From positions 1-32,322 of the forward strand of contig JAABTO010000018.1 in assembly GCA_011389835.1 (NCBI GenBank): DNA of 32,322 bases. Direction: 5' to 3'. Under the pieces are notes generated by a model. That model had not been told where the DNA came from. It saw nothing but the letters and a program-made list of their open reading frames with translations, and ran no database searches. Positions 1-8,799 of this stretch are shown here, one piece after another (within the stretch, counting starts at the first letter, position 1; the number at the start of each line of letters is the position of its first letter). Source of the stretch: Desulfotignum sp. GTDB taxonomy: Bacteria > Desulfobacterota > Desulfobacteria > Desulfobacterales > Desulfobacteraceae. Position numbers and translations under genes: made by a program.

Positions 1-123
1 AAAAATGATAATGAAAAGTTTTTTTTGCATAGTAAATCCCCCTTTTTCCTATAGATGATCGATTTTAATTCATGGTGCGATCATAAAGTATTTTGAAATG
101 CAATATTTGGACCAAGATTTTTC

Positions 124-345
124 TATAGAGACAGCGTTGGGGAGATGCTGAGAAAGACACCCCTGGATATTGACGAGCGCAAAGGCATCATTCGAAATCT
201 CAAAAGCGGAAGAGAGAGGCTGAAGTTGCACTTCTGCCACAAAAAGTCGCTGACAATCTTGTCGGTATTCATGTCAAACTTCATGATCTGCGCAGACATG
301 CCGCCACGCGTGCATCACGCTCAGGCACCCCTTTGAAAAAGGTTG
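124..345 (+). pseudogene. Tyrosine recombinase (phage integrase family) remnant: frameshifted, internally deleted and truncated
   Basis: Frame of ORF 145..336 reads VGEMLRKTPLDIDERKGIIRNLKSGRE. The next frame then reads EAEVALLPQKVADNLVGIHVKLHDLRRHAATRASRSGTPLKKVA, with the HxLRR-type catalytic motif (HDLRRHAAT). No C-terminal HxxxxTxxYL block follows. Confidence 0.75.
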
Positions 346-354
346 CGACGTGTT

Positions 355-1467
355 TCAATAACCGGTCATTTCCAGGTATCCCATGCCCTGGACATTGTCT
401 GCGGTAAAGCGCATGGCTCCTTCCCAGTAGGCAAAGGCATGGGTGTGCTCCTGGTGGTCGATCACCGGAATTACCGTCAGATCCAGGTCGTGGGCCGGAA
501 TCTGAATTTGCCAGTTCACCGGATACCGGGTGCCGGTGTCCGGGCTTTTCCAGTGAGATTTCGCGGTCAGGGTGAAATCTGTTTCCGACAGGATCACATA
601 AGTGCCGTCCGCCAGAGAGATGCTGCCGAAACCGAATCCGTTGGGTGTGCCGTCCGCTTTCCGGATCCGGCAGACCATCAGATCCCGGCCGTCTTCCAGG
701 TGGGCGGAAAACCAGTCCCATCCCTGGATATCTTCTCCGATCACCGTGGTGCTCCATTCGTGGTCAAACCATGAAGATCCCTTGACTTCAAACCGGTCTT
801 TTCCGATGCTGATAACCCCTCGGGTGTCCAGCCGGGGCAGGGAAAAATAATAGGAAGCATTGCCTTTACCCGGGCCTTTGGGAGAATATCCCCGGTCTCC
901 CTGGAGAATCAAGGGCTTTGTCTGAACCAGGGTGAAAGACAGGGATATGTCATTGGCTACGGCATCCATGGCCAGGCCGGTCCCCGTGTCGGTCACCTGC
1001 CAGTCGTCCAGCCATACGGCAAAGGGATCGGACCGGCAGCCGGCAATTTTCAGGCTTTCGCGGTTCATGCGGGAAGTGCTGTAAAACTGCCGGTTCCGGG
1101 TGTCCGTGACTGCAAAATGGGCCAGGTACAGCTGCCGGGTCCGCCACTGGGAGGTGCCCGTGACCGGGTCGCAGGACAATGCCTGGCGGAAAAAGGTGAG
1201 CTGATACCCGAAATGCCGGCCGGTGTCCGTGGTCAGGTTGCCGGTGTAGTACCACCACTCGGTGCGGAAGGTGTCATGGGGACCGGCATCATCCGGAAAG
1301 ACCATGGGTCTGGGGGCGGTCACCCGGTCAAAGCATTCGGTTCCCTGCGTATTGGACAGGGCCTGGGCAATATCGATGCGGTCCGGGGCTTCGGTGGTGC
1401 AGCCCTGGAACACCAGGGCCGGCACCAGCACCAGAAAAAGCATCAGCATAAGTGACAAGATTCTCAT
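355..1467 (-). CDS. AttH/CrtC-like (carotenoid 1,2-hydratase/lipocalin-like fold) putative exported lipoprotein
   Basis: 370 aa; hydrophobic N-terminus with a Cys (MRILSLMLMLFLVLVPALVFQGC); motifs TEWWYYTGNL, FGYQLTFFRQAL and SWFDHEWS typical of the AttH/CrtC family. Confidence 0.8.
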   Translation of the reverse strand: MRILSLMLMLFLVLVPALVFQGCTTEAPDRIDIAQALSNTQGTECFDRVTAPRPMVFPDDAGPHDTFRTEWWYYTGNLTTDTGRHFGYQLTFFRQALSCDPVTGTSQWRTRQLYLAHFAVTDTRNRQFYSTSRMNRESLKIAGCRSDPFAVWLDDWQVTDTGTGLAMDAVANDISLSFTLVQTKPLILQGDRGYSPKGPGKGNASYYFSLPRLDTRGVISIGKDRFEVKGSSWFDHEWSTTVIGEDIQGWDWFSAHLEDGRDLMVCRIRKADGTPNGFGFGSISLADGTYVILSETDFTLTAKSHWKSPDTGTRYPVNWQIQIPAHDLDLTVIPVIDHQEHTHAFAYWEGAMRFTADNVQGMGYLEMTGY

Positions 1468-1469
1468 GG

Positions 1470-4010
1470 TTACTCCATGTGAAGGGCTTCGGAAATATGG
1501 GTGCGGCCGGCGGCCAGAGCCGGAAAGATGCCGGCGGCCAGGGCAGCGGCAGATGACAGCACCACAGCCTGAACCATCACACCCGGGGTTAGCACCATGT
1601 CATAGGTCCATCCGAACGCCCGCTGGTTGATGACATGGATCAGAATCCAGGACAGGACTGCACCTAAAGGGATGGCCATGATGCCTGCGATCAGGCCGTA
1701 GAAAAAGCATTCATGGATCAGCAGCTGCCTGACCTGGCCCGGCAGGGTGCCGCAGGCTCTGAGAATGCCGATCTCCCGGGTCCGCTCCAGGAGCAGGGCC
1801 ATGACCGCGTTCAAAATCCCTGTCAGGGCCACCATGGCGGTGAGGACCTGCAGGGCCGAGGTGATGATGAAGGTGTTGTCAAACACGGCCAGAATGCTCT
1901 GCTTGATTTCCGCTCCGGAGCGTACCTGGATCAGGGAACCGGGCGGGATCATTTCCTGAATCTCATCCATGACCGGTTTTGCCGGCGTGTCTGAAGCCAG
2001 AAACAGCTGCATGGCCGTGATATCGTCATGCCCCCAGTACCGGGCCATGGTGGGCCGGGACATCACCACCCGGCCCCCGCCCATGAAAAAATCACGGAAA
2101 ATGCCGGCGATCTGAAAAGAAATCGGCCCCTCACGGGTTTCCAGAATCACGGCCGCGCCTGCTTCCGGTTCCACCTGGTGCTGCCGGGCGAATATTTCCG
2201 ACACAAAGATCCATCCGCTCTCCAGAAGCGATGCCAGTTCCGTTTCCGGGGCCGCTGTCCAGGACCAGCGCATCACAGACTGGTTGGATTCATAGGAAAA
2301 CAGGTGGACTTTTCCGGCGGCCCGGGAAAACACCGGATGAATGTTGTAGGCCGAGACCGCTGCGACACCGGGCAGCTGCCGGATCCGGGCCACCAGGTCC
2401 GGATCCAGGGCCGGGTGCCGCTCATCTGCGGAAGACACGTGGACATGGCCCCCGATATGATCATCCACCCACTGGACAATGGATTGCCGGAAACTGCCGG
2501 TCATCACTTCGATGCCGATGTAGACGGATGTGACCACCATCAGGGATGCCATGAGCACACTGGTCTGGCGCAGGGACCGGGTGATGTTTCTCAGGGCCAT
2601 GGTCAACATGATTCCCAGCAGGCGTTCGCCGGCTGCCAGAAGGGTCCGGACCAGAACCCGGATAATCAGCGGTGTCAGCAGGGCGGCCCCGAAAAAAATC
2701 ATGAACAGCCCGGTAAAATCATACCCGGCCTGGGCGGGCCCGGTCCTCATCAACAGGGCTGCGGCGGTCAGAATGACCAGTCCGGCCGCAAACAGGCCGG
2801 GGATCATCTTCTGAAACCGGTGTTCGGACACGGATTTGTGCATCAGACTGACGGGCCGGGTGCCGGCGGCACCCAGGGCCGGGAAGAGCCCGGCCACCAT
2901 AGAGGTCAGAATCCCTGCCACCAGGCCTTTGGCCAGGGTGATCCCGGCAATGTCGGTTTGGCCCACAGTGAGGGTGAAATACATCTCCGATACCGTGGCG
3001 ATCACGGCCTGAACCGCGCCCTTGCCCATCAAAATGCCTAAGAGAACGCCCAGGATGGATCCGATCACGGCGTACACCATGACTTCCGCCATGACCGTGA
3101 AAAAAATCCCGGACCGGGTGGCGCCCAGGGCCCTCAGGATGGCATGGAGCCGGTGGCGGCGGGACACGGAAAAAGATACGGTGTTGTAGATCAGAAAAAT
3201 ACCCATGAACAGGGCCAGCATGGAAAAGGCGGTCAAGCTGTTTTCAAAGGATCGGGACAGTCCGCGTACCGCATGGTTCTGCTGGTCGGTCTCGACCAGA
3301 AACACCCCTTCCGGAAGGGGTTCCTGAATCTCTTTGGCCACGTCTTTCCGGTCCAGGATCAGGTCGATCCGTGTGATGTGATCACCCATGTCCAGAATTT
3401 CCTGGGCCGCGGAAATATCGGTGACCACCAGGCCTTCGAGCATCTGCAGGAGCGCTTTGTCCGGGCTGTCCAGAATACCGGCGACCGTGACAGTGGTGTT
3501 TCGTCCGCCCAGAGAAATGGTCAGGGGGCTGCCGATGTCCAGACCGAACCGGCCGGCATGGGATTGGGCGATGAACACCCCTGTTGAGCCGGTCATGACA
3601 GCGGACAGATCCCGGTTGTCCGTTCCCAGGGGGAGGTGCCGGAAATGGGTTTCGGAAAACGGGTCCACGCCCATGAGGGTCATGATGCGGTCATCCAGTT
3701 CCGGAACGGTCACATGCCGGGAAATCACCGGGGCGGACCGGTGGATGCCCAGTCGGGTCCGAAGCTTTGTGAACACGCTCTGGGGGATTTCCAGCCGGGC
3801 CCCTGTTATCTGATGGGTGGCCCGGGACACCAGGGCCGTGGTGGACATTTCAAAAGACTTTTCCACCGAGGTTTTCGCCATGTCAATGGCCACCACCCCG
3901 GCCACGCCCATGGCAATACCGAAAATCAGCAGCAGGGTCCGCAGCAGATGCCGCCGGCTGTGGCGCAGGCAGGTGCGGATCAGGGTACGGCTACCCATGA
4001 GACGGTTCAT
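1470..4010 (-). CDS. FtsX-type ABC transporter permease, two permease modules in one chain
   Basis: ORF 1470..4082; start placed at MNRLMGSRTL (4010). N-terminal TM helix, FtsX-like segments near FLIYNTVSFSVSRRHRLHAILRALGATR and a repeat near MALLLERTREIGILRACGTLPGQVRQLLIHE. Confidence 0.85.
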   Translation of the reverse strand: MNRLMGSRTLIRTCLRHSRRHLLRTLLLIFGIAMGVAGVVAIDMAKTSVEKSFEMSTTALVSRATHQITGARLEIPQSVFTKLRTRLGIHRSAPVISRHVTVPELDDRIMTLMGVDPFSETHFRHLPLGTDNRDLSAVMTGSTGVFIAQSHAGRFGLDIGSPLTISLGGRNTTVTVAGILDSPDKALLQMLEGLVVTDISAAQEILDMGDHITRIDLILDRKDVAKEIQEPLPEGVFLVETDQQNHAVRGLSRSFENSLTAFSMLALFMGIFLIYNTVSFSVSRRHRLHAILRALGATRSGIFFTVMAEVMVYAVIGSILGVLLGILMGKGAVQAVIATVSEMYFTLTVGQTDIAGITLAKGLVAGILTSMVAGLFPALGAAGTRPVSLMHKSVSEHRFQKMIPGLFAAGLVILTAAALLMRTGPAQAGYDFTGLFMIFFGAALLTPLIIRVLVRTLLAAGERLLGIMLTMALRNITRSLRQTSVLMASLMVVTSVYIGIEVMTGSFRQSIVQWVDDHIGGHVHVSSADERHPALDPDLVARIRQLPGVAAVSAYNIHPVFSRAAGKVHLFSYESNQSVMRWSWTAAPETELASLLESGWIFVSEIFARQHQVEPEAGAAVILETREGPISFQIAGIFRDFFMGGGRVVMSRPTMARYWGHDDITAMQLFLASDTPAKPVMDEIQEMIPPGSLIQVRSGAEIKQSILAVFDNTFIITSALQVLTAMVALTGILNAVMALLLERTREIGILRACGTLPGQVRQLLIHECFFYGLIAGIMAIPLGAVLSWILIHVINQRAFGWTYDMVLTPGVMVQAVVLSSAAALAAGIFPALAAGRTHISEALHME

Positions 4011-4680
4011 GAAAAGGTCCGTCCATGGCTGCCAGGTCACAGTCTGCCACGGCAAACATCTGGTCGGCCCAGGCAGCGGCATCCGGGCTGTGGGTCACCA
4101 TGATCAGGGTCTTTCGCTGATCACGCACCAGTGATGAGATCATTTGCATGATTTTTCTGCCGGTGTCCTGGTCCAGGTTGCCGGTAGGTTCATCCGCCAG
4201 TACCAGATCCGGGTTGTTCACCAGTGCCCTGACAATGGCCACCCGCTGCTGCTCGCCCCCGGACAGGGTTTCAGGAAAATCGCTGCGCCGGTCCCAGAGA
4301 CCCACCTGTTCCAGGAGGGTTTGTGCCCGGGGCAGGTATGTTTTTGGGGACACCCGGTCCAGTTCCGCGATCAGGATGACATTCTCCAGGACCGTCAGCA
4401 CCGGAATCAGGTTGAAAAACTGATAGATGAACCCGATGTGCCGCCGTCTGAAAAGGGTTCTTTCCGTGTCGGTCATGTCACTGATGCAGTGATCTCCCAC
4501 CCGGAGTTGTCCTGAGTCCGGCAGGTCGATGCCGGAAATCAGGTTCAGCAGCGAGCTTTTTCCCACACCGCTTTTGCCCACGATCACAGTGACACTGCCG
4601 GAGGGAAACCGGGCCGAGGTGCTGCAGAATATCGTCCGGCGGCGGCCGCTGTCATCAAACGATTTATTGATTTTCTGCAT
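3991..4680 (-). CDS. ABC transporter ATP-binding protein (LolD/MacB-like)
   Basis: Walker A GKSGVGKSSLLNL, signature LSGGEQQRVAIVRAL, Walker B DLVLADEPTGNLD; overlaps the permease start by about 20 nt. Start placed at MQKINKSF (4680). Confidence 0.9.
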   Translation of the reverse strand: MQKINKSFDDSGRRRTIFCSTSARFPSGSVTVIVGKSGVGKSSLLNLISGIDLPDSGQLRVGDHCISDMTDTERTLFRRRHIGFIYQFFNLIPVLTVLENVILIAELDRVSPKTYLPRAQTLLEQVGLWDRRSDFPETLSGGEQQRVAIVRALVNNPDLVLADEPTGNLDQDTGRKIMQMISSLVRDQRKTLIMVTHSPDAAAWADQMFAVADCDLAAMDGPFHEPSHG

Positions 4681-4722
4681 CTGAACGTCCAAAATCACCT
4701 CCCAAAAAATTTGCAAAACTGG

Positions 4723-5775
4723 TCAGCGGGCATGTTGACCGGCACGGACCCCGATGATTTCGGCCATGATGCTGATGCTGATTTCTGCCGGGGTCTGGGC
4801 ACCGATGGACAGGCCGACAGGGGAATACACGGTGTTGAGCTGTTCTTTAAAAACCCCTTTTTTCATGAGATTGTCATAGATTTTGTTCCGCTTGGTCCGG
4901 GAGCCGATCATGCCGATGTAGGCGGGAGCGGTTTTCAATGCCTGTTCCAGCACGGTCTGATCATGAAGATGGCCCCTGGTGAGAATCACGATATAGGCAT
5001 GGCCGTCAATTTCCAGACCGTCAAACACATTGACAAAGTCCGGGACGACCCGGATGTGCCGGGCATGGGGGAACCGTTTCTCATTGACAAATTCTTTCCG
5101 GTCATCGATTACCACGGTGGCCAATCCGGTGAAATGGGCCAGTTGGGCCAGCTGAAACCCGACATGGCCGGCACCGAAGATGAACAGGGTGTCTGCCGGC
5201 GGCATGGGCTGGATGATGAACTGTTCCAGGCCCATGGAATGGACCGTTGGAAACGTGCCGGAAAACCGGTTGCGGCACAGATCGTCCATCAGGGGACCGG
5301 GAACAGCGCAGGGGCCGATGGCTGTGCCGTCCGGCAGAACCAGGCTTTTCTCCAGGAAGAACTCCCCCTCGGGGGAGCCGGATACCCTGGAAACCAACGT
5401 CCCTTTCTTCCCGGCCCGGGCCTGGTCCACCAGGGCCTGGAATACCGATATCAGTTCCGGTGAGGGCACCAGGGTCTCCATGAGCACGGTAAGACTGCCC
5501 CCGCAGACCATGTCCAGCCCGGCCTTCAGTTCCTGATTCAGGGTGAAGGACCGGATCCGGCAGGTGTTTTTCGGGATCAGTTCCATGCAGGTGTCCCTGA
5601 CGGTTGCTTCCACCAGCCCGCCGCCGATGGTGCCCAGAATGGTGCCGTCCGGCAGAACGATCATCCGGGATCCCGAGGTTCGGGGGGTGGACCCTTTATG
5701 GCTGAGGATGGCGGCCACGGCAAAGGGGGTGCCTTTTTTCAGACAGGCAAGTATCTGCTGGTTTGACAGTTCCAT
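4723..5775 (-). CDS. XdhC/CoxI family protein (molybdenum hydroxylase maturation factor)
   Basis: AAILSHKGSTPRTSGSRMIVLPDGTILGTIGGGLVE and the C-terminal NAD-binding-like FIFGAGHVGFQLAQLA, YIGMIGSRTKRNKI, GAQTPAEISISIMAEI. Confidence 0.9.
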   Translation of the reverse strand: MELSNQQILACLKKGTPFAVAAILSHKGSTPRTSGSRMIVLPDGTILGTIGGGLVEATVRDTCMELIPKNTCRIRSFTLNQELKAGLDMVCGGSLTVLMETLVPSPELISVFQALVDQARAGKKGTLVSRVSGSPEGEFFLEKSLVLPDGTAIGPCAVPGPLMDDLCRNRFSGTFPTVHSMGLEQFIIQPMPPADTLFIFGAGHVGFQLAQLAHFTGLATVVIDDRKEFVNEKRFPHARHIRVVPDFVNVFDGLEIDGHAYIVILTRGHLHDQTVLEQALKTAPAYIGMIGSRTKRNKIYDNLMKKGVFKEQLNTVYSPVGLSIGAQTPAEISISIMAEIIGVRAGQHAR

Positions 5776-5777
5776 GA

Positions 5778-6821
5778 TCAGTTTTTTCCAAAGCTGCACC
5801 GGGGGTACCGGCAGGTCTTGCAGGACGCACAGAATCCACCGTGCCCCATGCGGATGATGTCGGCGTGGGTGACGGTTTCTCCGGCCAGCAGCCGGGGCAC
5901 CACCAGATCGAAAATCGAGGCCCGGTAATACATGACACAGCCGGGCAGTCCCACCACCGGGACATTCTGAATATAGGCCAGAAGAAACATGGCACCGGGC
6001 AGCACCGGTGCGCCGTAAAACATCACCTCGCCGCCGGCTTTCCGGATGGCTGCCGGGGTCAGGTCGTCCGGATCCACGGACATGCCCCCGGTGACGGCGA
6101 TGAACCGGGCCCCGTCATCGATGAATTCACGGATCGCAGCCACGGTCATGTCCATGTCATCGGACACGGTTTTTTTGCCCATGATCCGGGACCCCAGTTC
6201 TTCGAATTTTTTTTGCACCACCGGCCCGAACCCGTCCTTGATCCGTCCGGAAAACACTTCCGACCCGGTGACCACCAGCCCCACATCCAGCCGGGAAAAC
6301 GGCTTGATATCGATGACGGGAAAAAAGTTTTCACACACGTTTTCCGCGGCGATCACAAGATTTTCATCGATGGACAGCGGGATCACCCGGGTGCCGGCCA
6401 GGTCCTGTCCCGGTGTCACCACCTGATGGGTGTGCAGGGTGGCGCAGATCACTTCCGGCACGCTGTTGAGCTGCATCAGGCCTTCCACGTTGATTTTCAG
6501 CAAGCCGGCGGTGCCGGCGGAGAATCCCACTTTGCCTTCCTTTGGATCGGACAGCAAAATGTTTTTTCCGGCGGCGGCCCGGGCGATGCGCCGGGCTGCA
6601 TCGTTTTCATGGACTTCGCCGTTGAGGCAGGCCACGTATACATGCTGTTTGCCTAAGTCCAGCAGAGATTCCACATCCGCCTCGGTGATAATATGACCTT
6701 TTCTGAAAGCCGGCCCTTTGAACAGGTCCGGAACAATGCGGGTGATGTCGTGAAGCAGCATTTTTCCCACGGCTTCTCTGACCGGCAGAGACTGAACCCG
6801 GTCCTTTTCATAATATTTCAA
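5778..6821 (-). CDS. Molybdopterin-binding protein (MoeA/MogA-like domain) with Cys-rich C-terminus
   Basis: LPVREAVGKMLLHDITRIVPD... plus the MoCF_biosynth-like segment VVTGSEVFSGRIKDGFGPV and TGGMSVDPDDLTPAAIRKAG; C-terminal FCASCKTCRYPRCSFGKN. Confidence 0.85.
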   Translation of the reverse strand: MKYYEKDRVQSLPVREAVGKMLLHDITRIVPDLFKGPAFRKGHIITEADVESLLDLGKQHVYVACLNGEVHENDAARRIARAAAGKNILLSDPKEGKVGFSAGTAGLLKINVEGLMQLNSVPEVICATLHTHQVVTPGQDLAGTRVIPLSIDENLVIAAENVCENFFPVIDIKPFSRLDVGLVVTGSEVFSGRIKDGFGPVVQKKFEELGSRIMGKKTVSDDMDMTVAAIREFIDDGARFIAVTGGMSVDPDDLTPAAIRKAGGEVMFYGAPVLPGAMFLLAYIQNVPVVGLPGCVMYYRASIFDLVVPRLLAGETVTHADIIRMGHGGFCASCKTCRYPRCSFGKN

Positions 6822-6984
6822 TGACGGTTCTCCTTGCGCACAACGGCCCGCCTTTGCAGCACCGGAGCCGGGATGCCTGAAAGCCCTGGTGAAAAAGGCG
6901 GTCCATGGGGTGACGATTTTCTACAACTGGTTATTTTCACAGGCATTTGTCCTGATGTCAATCTCTTTTCGGCAGAAGGCCGCT

Positions 6985-7061
6985 CCGGGCGGGGGTGTCT
7001 TGCTGCCGGTCTGGAATCCACGCGTGTCTCCGACAGCCCGTCAGCAAGACACCCCGCCCGG
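6985..7061. repeat. Long GC-rich imperfect inverted repeat (stem about 20 bp, 36-nt spacer)
   Basis: Left arm 6985-7005 ccgggcgggggtgtcttgctg; right arm 7042-7061 cagcaagacaccccgcccgg, complementary except one extra G. Further short symmetric pairs lie inside (cgg/ctg) and outside (atctctt 6961-6967 / aagagat 7081-7087). Confidence 0.85.
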
Positions 7062-7172
7062 GGCAACTGTTTTGCACAAGAAGAGATGATCTCACCCACA
7101 CATTGACATGGCCCGGAATCAGGGTTAAATTGATTGTTAATTTGACAGCCACCCTTAACCCGGGAGACAGAG

Positions 7173-8240
7173 ATGACACCACTGCTTTTTTCCCCGTTTA
7201 CCATCCGGAACAAGACTTTTAAAAACCGAATCGGCGTGGCCCCCATGACCCGGATGTCAGCCGCCGGAGACAGCATTCCCAGAGAAGATGTGCTGACGTT
7301 TTTGAAAACCCGGGCCAAAAACGGGGCCGGCCTGGTATATACCGAAGCCGTTGTCACTGATTATGAAAGCGCCCAGGGCTATCCCGGCCAGGCCCGGATC
7401 CTGAACCAGAATCAGGTGAATGCCTGGAAAACGGTGACCAATGAGATCCGGGGCCACGGTGCTGTGTCCATCTGCCAGGTGTTTCACTGCGGACGGATGG
7501 CCTATGAAGGGATCAATCCGGCCAACCGGGTGATCGCACCCAGTCCGGTGGCGCCCATGCAGGAAAACCCTTTGACCGGTATGCCCTATCCGGTGCCGGA
7601 ACCCATGTCACGGTTTGACATGGATCATGTGATCAACGGGTTTGCGGAAACCGCCAAAGGGGTGGCGGCGGCCGGGTTTGACGGGTTCGAGCTGCACTGT
7701 GCCCACGGGTATCTGCTCAGCCAGTTTCTGTCCGCCTATTCCAACCGGAGAACCGATACATTCGGTGGGTCCATGGAAAACCGGTACCGGTTCATCCGTG
7801 AGGTGATTCATGCGGTCAAGGCGGTTTTGCCTGAAGAACTGCTCTTTCTGGTGCGCATCTCCAACTGGGGGATTGCTGATATGGATGTGTCATTGTTTTC
7901 CGACGCAGCTGAATGGCAACAGATGGTGACGCTGTTTTCAGAAGACCCGGTGGACGCCATCTCGGTTTCCACGTATGATTATTCGCAGAATGGGTTTGAC
8001 ACGGGCCGGACCATGGCAAGGATCACCCGGGATGTCACGGATCTGCCGCTGCTGATCTGCGGAAAGATTCATGACCGGAAAAGCGCGGAACATGCACTGG
8101 CAGACGCGGATTTGGTGCTTTCCGGCAAATCCATGCTGCTGAATCCCGACTGGGTGGCGGATATTGAAGCGGATCGGGAACTGCCCCTTTATGGTTCTGA
8201 AGAAGCGGGTGTGGCATATACGACCACCCCTCTTCCGTGA
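7173..8240 (+). CDS. NADH:flavin oxidoreductase, Old Yellow Enzyme family
   Basis: FSPFTIRNKTFKNRIGVAPMTRMSA, FDGFELHCAHGYLLSQFLSAYSNRRTDTFGGSMENRYRFIREV. Confidence 0.92.
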   Translation: MTPLLFSPFTIRNKTFKNRIGVAPMTRMSAAGDSIPREDVLTFLKTRAKNGAGLVYTEAVVTDYESAQGYPGQARILNQNQVNAWKTVTNEIRGHGAVSICQVFHCGRMAYEGINPANRVIAPSPVAPMQENPLTGMPYPVPEPMSRFDMDHVINGFAETAKGVAAAGFDGFELHCAHGYLLSQFLSAYSNRRTDTFGGSMENRYRFIREVIHAVKAVLPEELLFLVRISNWGIADMDVSLFSDAAEWQQMVTLFSEDPVDAISVSTYDYSQNGFDTGRTMARITRDVTDLPLLICGKIHDRKSAEHALADADLVLSGKSMLLNPDWVADIEADRELPLYGSEEAGVAYTTTPLP

Positions 8241-8274
8241 GTATAAATCGCCGGAAAAATCAAAGGAGAGTGTT

Positions 8275-8733
8275 ATGGAACTGGAAAAATACCGTCAGGT
8301 AATCAAAGATGCCATCCAGAGTGAAATCGATGCCAGACAGTTTTATGAGCAGGTGGCTGACCGGATCAAAGATGATTATCTCAAAAAAGTGTTTGTCGGA
8401 TTTGCGCAGGAAGAAGCCAAACATGAACAGATTCTGACCGATATTCTGAATCAGAAAAAAGTGGATGCCGCCTATTTTGACTGTGACAAGGATTTTCATG
8501 TGTCGGAAACCATTGAAATGCCGAAAGTGTCCGATGATATGGATCTGAAGAGTGCCATCGGTCTGGCCATGAAAAACGAAGAGATCGCCATGAAAAAATA
8601 TACCGGGCTGGCGGAAAACATTACAGATCCCGGCTTGAAATCCGTTTTTTTGGATCTGGCAGCCATGGAACGGGGGCACAAGCATACCATGGAAGAAAAA
8701 TTTGTGGATGTGGCATACCCTGAAATATGGTAG
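8275..8733 (+). CDS. Ferritin-like diiron protein (rubrerythrin-type, no rubredoxin domain)
   Basis: Start at ATG 8275 after AAGGAG. EIDARQFYEQVA, EEAKHEQIL, NEEIAMKKYTGLA and MERGHKHTMEEKF match paired ExxH-type helices. Confidence 0.8.
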   Translation: MELEKYRQVIKDAIQSEIDARQFYEQVADRIKDDYLKKVFVGFAQEEAKHEQILTDILNQKKVDAAYFDCDKDFHVSETIEMPKVSDDMDLKSAIGLAMKNEEIAMKKYTGLAENITDPGLKSVFLDLAAMERGHKHTMEEKFVDVAYPEIW

Positions 8734-8799
8734 CCGGTGCAATACATGTGAATAGGGAGCAGGCAGCAGAAATCATTCTGATCAGAAAAGGATAGACAC

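Noticed and set aside
2028-3041. Long antisense ORFs such as 2028..3041 (+, 337 aa), 11760..13013 (-, 417 aa), 5841..6656 (+) and 30248..31216 (+)
   Set aside because: They lie opposite well-supported genes, are low-complexity (rich in G, H, P, Q, R) and show no recognisable domain; typical shadow ORFs of GC-rich coding sequence.
6985-7061. Intergenic palindrome as a simple rho-independent terminator
   Set aside because: Flanking genes diverge, the spacer is 36 nt and there is no T tract directly after either arm.
6818-7357. Short ORFs around the intergenic palindrome (6818..7357 -, 6834..7106 +, 6889..7089 +, 6995..7222 +)
   Set aside because: Mutually overlapping, no domain signature, and several read through the palindrome or into the OYE gene; no clear RBS or codon-bias support.
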